Shown in pieces: positions 18,034-25,494 of a DNA stretch of 64,000 nucleotides. Position 1 is the first letter of the stretch; each line of letters begins with the position of its first letter. The notes under the pieces were generated by a model. The model did no database searches, was not told the origin of the DNA, and saw only the letters and a list, made by a program, of their open reading frames with translations. This DNA comes from Rhodococcus qingshengii JCM 15477 (GTDB taxonomy: Bacteria; Actinomycetota; Actinomycetes; Mycobacteriales; Mycobacteriaceae), in NCBI RefSeq assembly GCF_023221595.1, contig NZ_CP096568.1:124001-188000 (forward strand). The letters run 5' to 3'. Position numbers and translations under genes: made by a program.

Positions 18034-18170
18034 CGAGGATCCCCGCCGTCAGCGTTTGCACCCAGCGCGAAGTCGATCCGCATGGATCCATCCTGGTGTT
18101 CGCCTATATCGAACTCCGAAAGCATTGCGCCCAATCGATTTTCGATGCGGCTCTCCCCCACGTTGTTCAT
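18030..18170 (-). CDS. 46-residue small protein
   Basis: An ATG at 18170 with GGAAGATGTC upstream as ribosome site opens a 46-codon frame, rich in acidic residues (LSEFDIGEHQDGSMRIDF). Both ends overlap neighbours by ATGA junctions, which argues for a real, translationally coupled gene. No family recognised. Confidence 0.55.
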   Translation of the reverse strand: MNNVGESRIENRLGAMLSEFDIGEHQDGSMRIDFALGANADGGDPR

Positions 18171-18358
18171 GACATCTTCCTTTCGTCTACAACCTCTGCG
18201 CCGTCATTCCCGTTGGTAGGGAAAGGGACTCCATCTACATGCCCGGACAGAACTGCAGCACGCAGGAAGGTGGACAAGATCTCTGCCGACATTCGTCCAC
18301 CGTGGATCACAGATCCAGGCAAGGAAGCCGGCGCAGTTGACGGTTTCGGTGAGTTCAT
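18167..18358 (-). CDS. 63-residue small protein, first gene of overlapping operon
   Basis: The frame opens with ATG preceded by GAGGAG eleven bases upstream and ends in an ATGA overlap with the next small gene. The segment MSAEILSTFLRAAVLSGHVD looks helical. A shorter start at that Met is possible. Function unknown; support is the operon structure. Confidence 0.45.
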   Translation of the reverse strand: MNSPKPSTAPASLPGSVIHGGRMSAEILSTFLRAAVLSGHVDGVPFPTNGNDGAEVVDERKMS

Positions 18359-18604
18359 CGTCGTCGAATCTCCTCGATCGTTAATGGACCAGTGCGGGTT
18401 GTTCCACCAACAACCTCTCGGAACGGGACGCTACATCCGGTACAGCACATCTCGAACAGGCCGCCCCTAGGGTTGCCGGTCACGGACCACGACGAAAATG
18501 CCTGGTGATCTGCATGTTTCGTCGAACTCTCGACATGACCAGGTGAGCGGGAATCGAAGAAATGCGATCCCCGCTCACCTCAACGGACGGAATCCGAATC
18601 TGCC

Positions 18605-19153
18605 TCACCGAGGGCACGAGCGTCGACGATGTACAACGTCAAGTTCAACCAAGGTTCGCCTCACGTAGCGGGCCCGAGTCCCGATACGAACAGCAATCTG
18701 ATCTACCGACAACCCCAGTCGGTGCATGCGAGCGACACGTTCCGCTCGTGTTTCGGTGACGACGTCCACCAATACTCGGCGATACCGGCTGACGCCTTGT
18801 GCGTCTTCGACTCGAATCTTTGTGTACACCCGAACGCCTGCTGGCTCGGCAGACGGGTCGTCGATGATGTCGGAATCCCACCACATCGGCGGCAGGTAAC
18901 CGAGCCCACGGTATCGTTCGCGGGCCAGATCCGACGGGCCGACTTGATCTTCAAGTTCTCGGTACAACTGCGCAACGCTGTCGCGGATGACCGCAGATAC
19001 TTTCTCGCTTCGGATGATGCGTTGACAACTGATGTGCAAACCCAAGGAGGTAACGAGATCCTTCGCGCGGTACCCGTTAGCGAGCAAGGCTTGCAGCCGT
19101 CGACGTGTACCCGTCGCATCGACCATTTCACGTGCCTCGTCCGCGCTGGACAT
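18605..19153 (-). CDS. DNA-binding protein with two helix-turn-helix segments
   Basis: The 182-residue protein starts at MSSADEAREM; a start 48 bases earlier is possible. The N-terminal segment RRRLQALLANGYRAKDLVTS resembles a short HTH with ISCQRIIRSEK following. The C-terminal segment RVARMHRLGLSVDQIAVRIG then RYVRRTLVEL is a classic HTH of the type seen in phage and plasmid regulators. A WW-containing linker (LPPMWWDSD) lies between. Likely a transcriptional regulator, located 11 bp downstream of the NlpC/P60 gene on the same strand. Confidence 0.7.
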   Translation of the reverse strand: MSSADEAREMVDATGTRRRLQALLANGYRAKDLVTSLGLHISCQRIIRSEKVSAVIRDSVAQLYRELEDQVGPSDLARERYRGLGYLPPMWWDSDIIDDPSAEPAGVRVYTKIRVEDAQGVSRYRRVLVDVVTETRAERVARMHRLGLSVDQIAVRIGTRARYVRRTLVELDVVHRRRSCPR

Positions 19154-19163
19154 GGCTGACCAC

Positions 19164-19994
19164 TCAGAAGAGACGGACCGGCACCATGTCCGACCGGACA
19201 TCGCTGATCTGCACTAGCTGGCCCGTCTGAGGGGCTTCAATCATGCGGCCGCCACCAAGGTAGATCGCAACGTGATTCGCTCCGTCAGCCTGCCAGTTTC
19301 CGAACACAAGATCTCCTGGCTGTGCACTGTCCCAAGAGATTTGAGTGCCAACTGTAAACTGGATTTGCGACGTCCGAGGCAATTCCTTGCCTGTGGCCTG
19401 AAACACCGCGAAGCGTACCAACCCGGAGCAGTCGTAACCTGCTGTCGCGCCGCCTGTTCCATCTCCCATCGACGGACCGTCGAGGGCGCCGCCACCCCAC
19501 TGATACGGCAGACCAAGCGCAGTCAACGCCGCTTCGATGACTTTGCGGGCCACCTCCACATCGCGCGGAATGTTCGGATCGAAAACAAGTTGGGGAACGA
19601 TCGACAACCCGGGGATCAGCGAAGTCAACGGTGGAACAGCAGACGGGGCAGATGATCCCGGACCTGCGAGTACGACGGGCGCAACCATCGGCGCAACTGC
19701 CACCGGCGCCGGAGCAGGGGCGGACTCGATGTTCTCCACCGGCGCAACTGGCGCCGGAATGGCCGGCAATGTCTCCTCTGAGGGCAGCAATTGCTTTACC
19801 TGCGCAGATATGTTCGCAGGAATCTGCTCAATGTGCGGAGCTAACTGAGCCTCCCACTCGGGAGCCGCATACTCCACTGCAGCAACAACATTCGTAGCGA
19901 CATCTGCAACGGGCGGCGGCAGCGGGGAACCGTGAACGGCTGCACCCGCCGCGGCAACACCTGCGACGAGAATCGAGATCGGATCGAACGCCAT
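19164..19994 (-). CDS. NlpC/P60 peptidoglycan endopeptidase
   Basis: The 276-residue protein starts at MAFDPISILVAG, with AAGGAGTTTGTC upstream as ribosome site. It has a hydrophobic N-terminus, a Pro/Ala-rich linker (about residues 25-150), and a C-terminal NlpC/P60 domain from about 165: LPYQWGGG, the catalytic Cys in AGYDCSGLVRFAV, PRTSQIQF, and the catalytic His in NHVAIYLGGGRMI. The usual N-terminal signal peptidase site is weak, so secretion is inferred. In mycobacteria such enzymes (RipA family) cleave D-Glu-mDAP stem peptides. With the M23 enzyme and cutinases it fits an envelope-remodelling set. Confidence 0.85.
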   Translation of the reverse strand: MAFDPISILVAGVAAAGAAVHGSPLPPPVADVATNVVAAVEYAAPEWEAQLAPHIEQIPANISAQVKQLLPSEETLPAIPAPVAPVENIESAPAPAPVAVAPMVAPVVLAGPGSSAPSAVPPLTSLIPGLSIVPQLVFDPNIPRDVEVARKVIEAALTALGLPYQWGGGALDGPSMGDGTGGATAGYDCSGLVRFAVFQATGKELPRTSQIQFTVGTQISWDSAQPGDLVFGNWQADGANHVAIYLGGGRMIEAPQTGQLVQISDVRSDMVPVRLF

Positions 19995-20611
19995 GACAAA
20001 CTCCTTGGTCCTTGTGCGCTGGTAGGACTTCCAACACAAACGTCCTGGTGACAATCCGGACGCTAACCGCGGCACATGACACTACGACCACCACACACAT
20101 TCCGATCCGCCCTCGGCCAACCTCGAAACGGCATACGGGCGAGCGGCTCATCGGTAGGGACGCAAAGGTGGAAAGCATGTTCTCCGGCAGCCCCCCGTTA
20201 TCTTTAGACGGTCCTTGAAACCGAGGGCTGCGGTCGCCAAACCAGGTATGACTTCGTGCCCCTGTCATCAATGATCCGGGGGGGTGGTGCCGCCGGGTGC
20301 GGTGACGTCGATGGACCGCTGATGGGGACAGAGCCGCTGATCGTGAGCAGGTCTCTTCATAACATCGAGCAGAACCTAGGACTCGACACCATCGAAGAGC
20401 GTATCGCCACGGCCGAGGTTGCAGAGCGTCCACTCCAACTCTGGTAGCGACGCTGCCACTCGACACTGACAATGCACGTTCAGTGTGGACGTATTTCGTT
20501 GCCGGGCAGCGTATCTCATCGACCACTGGATAAAGCTCTTATCTAAGTTGGAGTTATTCGTCGACGCCCGTATGGCATTCGGTAGTCCGATGCGCGGATG
20601 CGGTGCGGGCT
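19995..20611 (-). other. Long non-coding leader upstream of the NlpC/P60 gene
   Basis: This 617-bp region has no convincing gene on either strand. It is GC-rich and contains several short inverted repeats, for example GATAAAGCTCTTATC (20533-20547). Genes for NlpC/P60 and Rpf wall hydrolases in actinobacteria are often preceded by ydaO/yuaA c-di-AMP riboswitches, but the conserved core of that class could not be recognised here. Confidence 0.4.
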
Positions 20612-22090
20612 CTACTGGGGTAGGTGGCTCGCGGGATAGCTGCCCATCGGGACGCCCGAGCGCGCCGCGTGGATGTTCATGATCTGGTTGCTGTATCCGA
20701 GTAGGTCGGCCAGCGAAGCAGCGTCGAGCTCCTTGGTCAGATCGTGTAGCACGGCGTTGCGCACTGCGAGGATGTTGATGCCGAAGACCCTCCTGAACGT
20801 CTGCTGGAGGGCTTGCGCGGTGAGGTGATGCCCTGCCCGCGTTCCCGGGAAGAACCACGGCGATTGGTTGTTGGTGGTGCGCTGATTCGCGCGTGCAGCC
20901 ATGTAATCGTGGAAGAGGCGGAGTAGCGGTGGCGGGACTGGGGCGGGATGCTCACCGAGGTGAAGTTTGATGCCTGCCGGTGTGACTTCTACTTGATCGC
21001 AACGTAGTTCGGCAATGCGACGAACCGGAAACGCATACAAAAGAAACAGCAGAGCTGCGATCCGGTGACTGAGCAGTGCGGTGTCCGACTCGAGCACGGT
21101 CCGAATCAACTCCAGTCGTTCGCGAGATGAGACGAGCGGCGTTTGTCGGGCCTCTCGGCATCTCAGGTCATAGCGTTTCCCGATTCCGGTCTTCGCTCGC
21201 CATTGGAGGAAGTTGCGAGCAGCCGTGCGGGTGGTGGTGCCGCTGGAGAAGTACTCGTCGATGTGGTCCTGGGTGAGGGCGTCGATAGTGGCTCGATGCT
21301 GGTCGCTCAGCCAGATCAAGAACTTCCCTGTCTCGGTGATCTCCTGCTTCGCATTTCGAGTGGCGTTGTCCACGTTGCGAACGCGGTCTTCGCGTATGCG
21401 TCGAAGGTGGTGCCATCGGGCGAACGGTTCGAGGGCTGCACGGACTTCGGGGTGGTCTGCGAGGGCCTCGAGGCGGTTGTCGAGCCACATCTCGAACCGT
21501 GCCAACAGTGGATCGCCCCGGTCGGGCAGGATGTGCAATTCCACCAACATTTCCCGCAGGTGCTCGACGTGTCGGCCGGGTGGCAGATCATCGAAAGCGC
21601 TGTGCGACAGCGCAAGATCACGATCGCCGATCTGCTTCAGCAGCTCGGCGGCGGCTTTGCCTCGCATCCACGTGATGATGCTTTCCGGCCGCGAGACGGC
21701 TGCGAGTTCGCAGAGGAGTCGTTTGAGGCGGAGGTCTGGGGGATCGTGCGGTCGGAGGACCGCGGTGAGGTCTGCTGCGACAACACATCGTGCGCAGTGG
21801 CCACCGCGTAGACGCTCGGCCTCGCGGCCGCACTTTGTGCAGTCGAGCGCAGTGGTGATGCCTGCGCAGTCCCGGCAGATCGGCTGCCCCTGGGGTGATC
21901 GTCCTGGCGTCATGCGTTCGGCTCCGCATAGAGCGCAGCGGCCATAGGTTCGGACAGCCGCTGTGAAGCATGCACCGCAGAGTGATTCGGTGGGCCATCG
22001 GACTCGGTGCCGTGGAACTGTCATCGTGCAGCGGTCGCAGACCGATGAGCCGCCGACCGTCCTGGGTCGACCTCTGGGACGGTCAGGCAT
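20612..22090 (-). CDS. Zinc-ribbon protein with degenerate tyrosine-recombinase domain (trio A, third gene)
   Basis: The 492-residue protein starts at MPDRPRGRPRTVGG, overlapping the XRE gene by 8 bases. Residues about 15-115 hold six Cys pairs (CDRC, CGAC, CALC, CRDC, CTKC, CARC), predicted to bind several zincs. The middle is helical with an RWHHLRRIRED motif. The C-terminal 180 residues resemble a tyrosine recombinase: box I Arg in YAFPVRRIAELR, then LLGYSNQIMNIHAA where active enzymes have LGH...Y. The HxxR box is reduced to AVRNAVLHDL and the nucleophile Tyr is replaced by His. Probably an accessory, DNA-binding partner of the intact recombinase upstream. It has a full paralogue at 25478-26941. 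Confidence 0.75.
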   Translation of the reverse strand: MPDRPRGRPRTVGGSSVCDRCTMTVPRHRVRWPTESLCGACFTAAVRTYGRCALCGAERMTPGRSPQGQPICRDCAGITTALDCTKCGREAERLRGGHCARCVVAADLTAVLRPHDPPDLRLKRLLCELAAVSRPESIITWMRGKAAAELLKQIGDRDLALSHSAFDDLPPGRHVEHLREMLVELHILPDRGDPLLARFEMWLDNRLEALADHPEVRAALEPFARWHHLRRIREDRVRNVDNATRNAKQEITETGKFLIWLSDQHRATIDALTQDHIDEYFSSGTTTRTAARNFLQWRAKTGIGKRYDLRCREARQTPLVSSRERLELIRTVLESDTALLSHRIAALLFLLYAFPVRRIAELRCDQVEVTPAGIKLHLGEHPAPVPPPLLRLFHDYMAARANQRTTNNQSPWFFPGTRAGHHLTAQALQQTFRRVFGINILAVRNAVLHDLTKELDAASLADLLGYSNQIMNIHAARSGVPMGSYPASHLPQ

Positions 22091-22424
22091 CGTCGTCGAC
22101 GATCCGTGCCCGGACCGGTCTGTATGCGTCGAGGAGAGGAACGTCCCGGGTCGAGTTGACTGCCCGCTTGTCGCGTCGACGGCTGGCATCCGTCGCGGTG
22201 TAGGCGACGAGGTCACCGGCTTCGATACCGAAGATGTCGCAGAGGGCGACGAGCACACTGAACGCGATCCGCTCGGGATCTTGGCCGACGATCCTGTAGA
22301 TCTGCGATTCAGAAAGCGTTATTCCTCTGTCTCGCAACGGTTCTACTAGATCACGGCTGTTCTTCATCCCGGCGCGGGCCATGTGTTCACGAACCCGCCA
22401 TCGGTACTGGATTTCGCGTTTCAT
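22083..22424 (-). CDS. XRE/Cro-C1 family protein (trio A, middle gene)
   Basis: The 113-residue protein is linked by ATGA to the recombinase gene upstream and overlaps the zinc-ribbon gene downstream. Residues about 5-70 form the HTH: YRWRVREHMARAGM, DLVEPLRDRGITLSESQIYR and LVALCDIFGIEAGDLV. The C-terminus ends in a basic-to-acidic tail, RPVRARIVDDDA. The paralogue at 25129 shares both the HTH and the tail pattern (RRIRVVRSDDDD). It may repress the divergent control region or act as a directionality factor. Confidence 0.85.
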   Translation of the reverse strand: MKREIQYRWRVREHMARAGMKNSRDLVEPLRDRGITLSESQIYRIVGQDPERIAFSVLVALCDIFGIEAGDLVAYTATDASRRRDKRAVNSTRDVPLLDAYRPVRARIVDDDA

Positions 22425-23554
22425 TGTTGTCCCTCGTCCCTTCCTTGTGCACCGTCTCGTCCACCGACACTGCGACGCAGCGTCTCCGCCAGCACCTGCT
22501 CCAAGTGGCGCGCCCGGTAGTCGGGGGAGGCAATCGTGTAAATCGAGGTAGTTGCTGCGTGCTCGTGACCGAGCTGCATCTGAACGAAGCTCAGGTCGTA
22601 TCCGTATTCCGTTTGCAGGTGGGTGGCGTAGGCACGTCGCAACGAATGCAGATCGAGGCCGGGCGGAAATCCCAGCTCGTCCAACAGGTTCCGCATCCGC
22701 TTCCACATATCTTTGCCGGCGACGGCGCCACCGCGGTCAGTGGGGAACAGGTCGCTGACGGGTTGACCGTAGCGGGGAAGGCCGTAGTTCACCCAGTGCT
22801 CGAGCGCCTCTGCAGCCCAGTCGAACACGGTCAGAACCGTGCGTTGTTTGGCGGGAGATCCGCGCATCGCCTTCCCATGCCGGATGCGCAGCAGACCCCA
22901 TTCACCGAAACCGGGGGCACGGACGTTTCGAGAGCTGTCGACCAGTTGGAGTTGTCGTCCTTCACCGGCTCGCAGGCCCCACCCGTACAAGACCTTGAAC
23001 GCCACCGCGTCGCGCCACGCGGCGAGGGCTCCTTTGCGTCCTGAGTTGAGGATGCGTTCCGGCTCGAGATCGGCCAGGTCGAAGAACTGCTGCAGTTCTG
23101 TTCTGGTGAATGGTCGACGTTTGTCCTGCGTATCGTTGGTCTGCACGTGCGTGGCGCGGTTGAAGTCGTTGATCACCTGCGAAAACACGGTCCCGAAAAG
23201 CCTCCCGCAGTTCTCGTTCCACTCGTAGAGGGGATTCGTGGCGTAGTCCAGAAACAGCCTGACATCGGATTGATAAGCACGGATCGTTGCGTGGGAGAGG
23301 TTCCGCACCCCGCGCAGATGTGCGAAGAACTCATCGGCATCATGCGGGGACCACTGCCAGGGTGGGGATCCCACGAAGTCGACCATGCGGTGGATGAGTT
23401 TGACTCGTCGATCGGCAGTGCCTGCGCGGAAGTTCTGGGTGGCCTGTGCACGTCTCCAGCCAGCGAGTACGTCATCGAGGAACGCCTCGGCGAGAACCGG
23501 ACCCGGGGCGGACGGTAGGTAGATCAACCGTCCACCAACATCTCGTCGATCCAC
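22421..23554 (-). CDS. Tyrosine recombinase/integrase (trio A, first gene)
   Basis: From the GTG at 23554, with GAAGGGTGG as ribosome site, the protein has 377 residues; an in-frame start at 23608 would add 18. The N-terminal SAM-like core-binding domain (about 25-150) precedes a catalytic domain with box I Arg in LYGWGLRAGEGR, box II HSLRRAYATHL, and the LGH...Y box LGHEHAATTSIYTI. All key residues (R, H-x-x-R, H, Y) are present, so it should be active. It belongs to the XerC/D-like class but is flanked by XRE and zinc-ribbon genes rather than by another active recombinase. Confidence 0.88.
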   Translation of the reverse strand: MDRRDVGGRLIYLPSAPGPVLAEAFLDDVLAGWRRAQATQNFRAGTADRRVKLIHRMVDFVGSPPWQWSPHDADEFFAHLRGVRNLSHATIRAYQSDVRLFLDYATNPLYEWNENCGRLFGTVFSQVINDFNRATHVQTNDTQDKRRPFTRTELQQFFDLADLEPERILNSGRKGALAAWRDAVAFKVLYGWGLRAGEGRQLQLVDSSRNVRAPGFGEWGLLRIRHGKAMRGSPAKQRTVLTVFDWAAEALEHWVNYGLPRYGQPVSDLFPTDRGGAVAGKDMWKRMRNLLDELGFPPGLDLHSLRRAYATHLQTEYGYDLSFVQMQLGHEHAATTSIYTIASPDYRARHLEQVLAETLRRSVGGRDGAQGRDEGQQ

Positions 23555-23800
23555 GTATCCACCCTTCGTCGGCCTGCATATTTTGCAGTCAGAGAGCAGA
23601 AACCGCAACAGATGCCGACGTAAACCCAGGTCACAGCCGTCCGCGTGCAGTAGGTCCGTCGCATGCTCTCATTCGCCGCAAGCATCCGCCACGGCACGGA
23701 CTGAGCGTGTTCATGCAGGTCGCAGTAGCTTTCGGCGAGACGAGGGTCCGTTACAAACAGAGGAGCTATTCGCAGAATATACGAGTGACCGAACTACTAG

Positions 23801-23829
23801 TTGACATAATCTCTGTTATCGGCGATAAA
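23801..23829 (+). promoter_or_regulatory. Strong promoter with palindromic operator between the two trios
   Basis: TTGACA at 23801-23806 is followed by a 17-bp spacer and GATAAA at 23824-23829, near-consensus for sigma-70/SigA. A perfect palindrome, TTATCG-G-CGATAA (23816-23828), overlaps the -10 element, where a bound repressor would block transcription. It fires toward the plus-strand trio, 170 bp before the preferred start. The XRE proteins are the obvious candidates to bind it; this is inference. Confidence 0.65.
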
Positions 23830-23998
23830 GAAGGTCGAGTTCAACTAGATGAGAGAACTCGTCCCATTGGATCTCAAGCGAAACTGCTGCCTGTGGCCGG
23901 TGACGACTTGCTGCCGGACGGTGGCCCACGAGCCTGATCCCCAGATCGACATCGGTTTATGCAAACAGATGAGAGATTCTCGCGCTACACTTGCGTTC

Positions 23999-25132
23999 AT
24001 GCAGAGTGTTCCAGGTCGGCTGCCAGAGTTCCTGTCGAACGGCGTCGTCGGGCTGCTGCGACCCGAGGACCGAGTCTTTGAGGCGATGCTCGATGGCTGG
24101 CGAGCGCAAATGCTGGCCCGTGGGCTCGGTGTGCCGTTCATTCGGTCCTCGTGCGGCCTGGTCTCTCGGTTCCAGGAGCACTCCAACGAGTATCCGTGGG
24201 GCTGGCAGCCGATCCATGTCGATGAGTTCCTGGCTGATCGACGAACCGGGCCGAAAGCCGTCTCGGTGTCGACGCTGCGCGCGAACGCTGGCACGATCAG
24301 GTCCTTCTGCTATTACGTCACTGACGAAAGGTATGGGTGGGCTGCGTTCTGCAGCAAAGTATTTGACGACGTTCCCGCCCAAGTCGTGTTCGAGTGGAAC
24401 ACGCCGCGCCACAAGACCGATGACGCCATCCCAGCGGACCGGCGCAGCTTCACTCAGACCGAGTTGCAGACATTCTTCGACACCTGCGATGACCTCGTCG
24501 ATCAAGAGTTCGCCAAGGGCTCGAAGCGCTGGCTCCCACTGATGCGAGACTCCACCGCGTTCAAGGTGTGCTACGCCTACGGTTTGCGCCGTCGGGAACT
24601 TTCCATGCTCGACTACCACGACTTCGGCCCAAATCCGCACGTAGACAAGTACGGCCGCTATGGCGCCGTTCAGATCCGCTACGCCAAAGGCATGTCGGGG
24701 TCAGGACCGCGCCGTCGCACTGTTCTCACGGTGCCTGAGTTTGACTGGGTGGTCGATCTTCTCGATCACTGGCTCTCGCCGCAGGGTCGCGAACAGTTCG
24801 CCACTGCGGACCGCTCGGCCTCGTTGTGGCCGTCGGAACGGGCTGGCGCCACGGGCATCCGCAACTTCAATCGCACCTTCACTGCGGTCCGCGAACTGGC
24901 TGGGCTACCGACAGAGTTGAAGATGCACTGCCTGCGCCACTCCTACGTCACTCATCTCCTCGAGGCCGGATACGATCCTATGTTTGTCCAGCAGCAAGTT
25001 GGCCACGCCTACTCATCCACCACCGCGCTCTACACCTCAGTCTCGGCAGACTTCAAACAAAAGACCATCCAACGGATGATCCAGCAACGAATCGTCACAC
25101 GTGACGAAAGAAGGACCGGGAAGGACACGTGA
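23999..25132 (+). CDS. Tyrosine recombinase/integrase (trio B, first gene)
   Basis: From MQSVPGRLPEF the protein has 377 residues, the same length as its trio A paralogue. An in-frame start at 23849 adds 50 poorly conserved residues. Catalytic motifs are intact: box I in CYAYGLRRRELSML, box II in MHCLRHSYVTHLLEAGYDP, and QQVGHAYSSTTALYTSV with the nucleophile Tyr. The N-terminal half carries a core-binding domain (WRAQMLARGLGVPF, ADRRSFTQTELQTFF). The stop overlaps the XRE gene in an ATGA-like junction. Probably catalyses excision or integration of this module; no att sites were found. Confidence 0.88.
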   Translation: MQSVPGRLPEFLSNGVVGLLRPEDRVFEAMLDGWRAQMLARGLGVPFIRSSCGLVSRFQEHSNEYPWGWQPIHVDEFLADRRTGPKAVSVSTLRANAGTIRSFCYYVTDERYGWAAFCSKVFDDVPAQVVFEWNTPRHKTDDAIPADRRSFTQTELQTFFDTCDDLVDQEFAKGSKRWLPLMRDSTAFKVCYAYGLRRRELSMLDYHDFGPNPHVDKYGRYGAVQIRYAKGMSGSGPRRRTVLTVPEFDWVVDLLDHWLSPQGREQFATADRSASLWPSERAGATGIRNFNRTFTAVRELAGLPTELKMHCLRHSYVTHLLEAGYDPMFVQQQVGHAYSSTTALYTSVSADFKQKTIQRMIQQRIVTRDERRTGKDT

Positions 25133-25494
25133 GCGAGCAACGCCGAATCGGCTATCGCTGGAATCTCCGCCAACGAATGGCCGATCACAACCTCTGGAAG
25201 ACAACGGAACTCATCCCGCTTCTCAAGTCCCGCGGAATCAACCTATCAAACGCACAAGTGCACCGATTGGTGACAGGCACACCCGAGCGGATCCCTGCGC
25301 GCACCTTCGCCGCGCTGTGCGACATCCTTGAATGCACACCCAACGATCTCTTCGAACCATATGTCGAGATCCGAGCTGCGGCCACGGCCGACGCACCGGC
25401 CAACCCGGCCGACCTAGGCATCAGCGACAAGCGCTCGGTTGCCCGCCGGATCCGAGTCGTCCGTAGCGATGATGACGATGGCAAGACCACGTAA
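25129..25494 (+). CDS. XRE/Cro-C1 family protein (trio B, middle gene)
   Basis: The 121-residue protein starts at GTG overlapping the recombinase stop. The HTH spans about residues 8-72 (RWNLRQRMADHNL, LIPLLKSRGINLSNAQVHRL, ALCDILECTPNDLF). The C-terminus is basic then acidic (RSVARRIRVVRSDDDD), matching the trio A counterpart. Its end overlaps the zinc-ribbon gene by 17 bases. Likely a DNA-binding regulator or accessory factor of the trio. Confidence 0.85.
   Translation: MSEQRRIGYRWNLRQRMADHNLWKTTELIPLLKSRGINLSNAQVHRLVTGTPERIPARTFAALCDILECTPNDLFEPYVEIRAAATADAPANPADLGISDKRSVARRIRVVRSDDDDGKTT

Noticed and set aside
19995..20611. c-di-AMP or cobalamin riboswitch
   Set aside because: Context is suggestive for ydaO, but the conserved core sequences of neither class could be recognised by eye.
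23849..23998. 50-residue N-terminal extension of the trio B recombinase
   Set aside because: No ribosome site and no counterpart in the trio A paralogue; the shorter form matches its length exactly.
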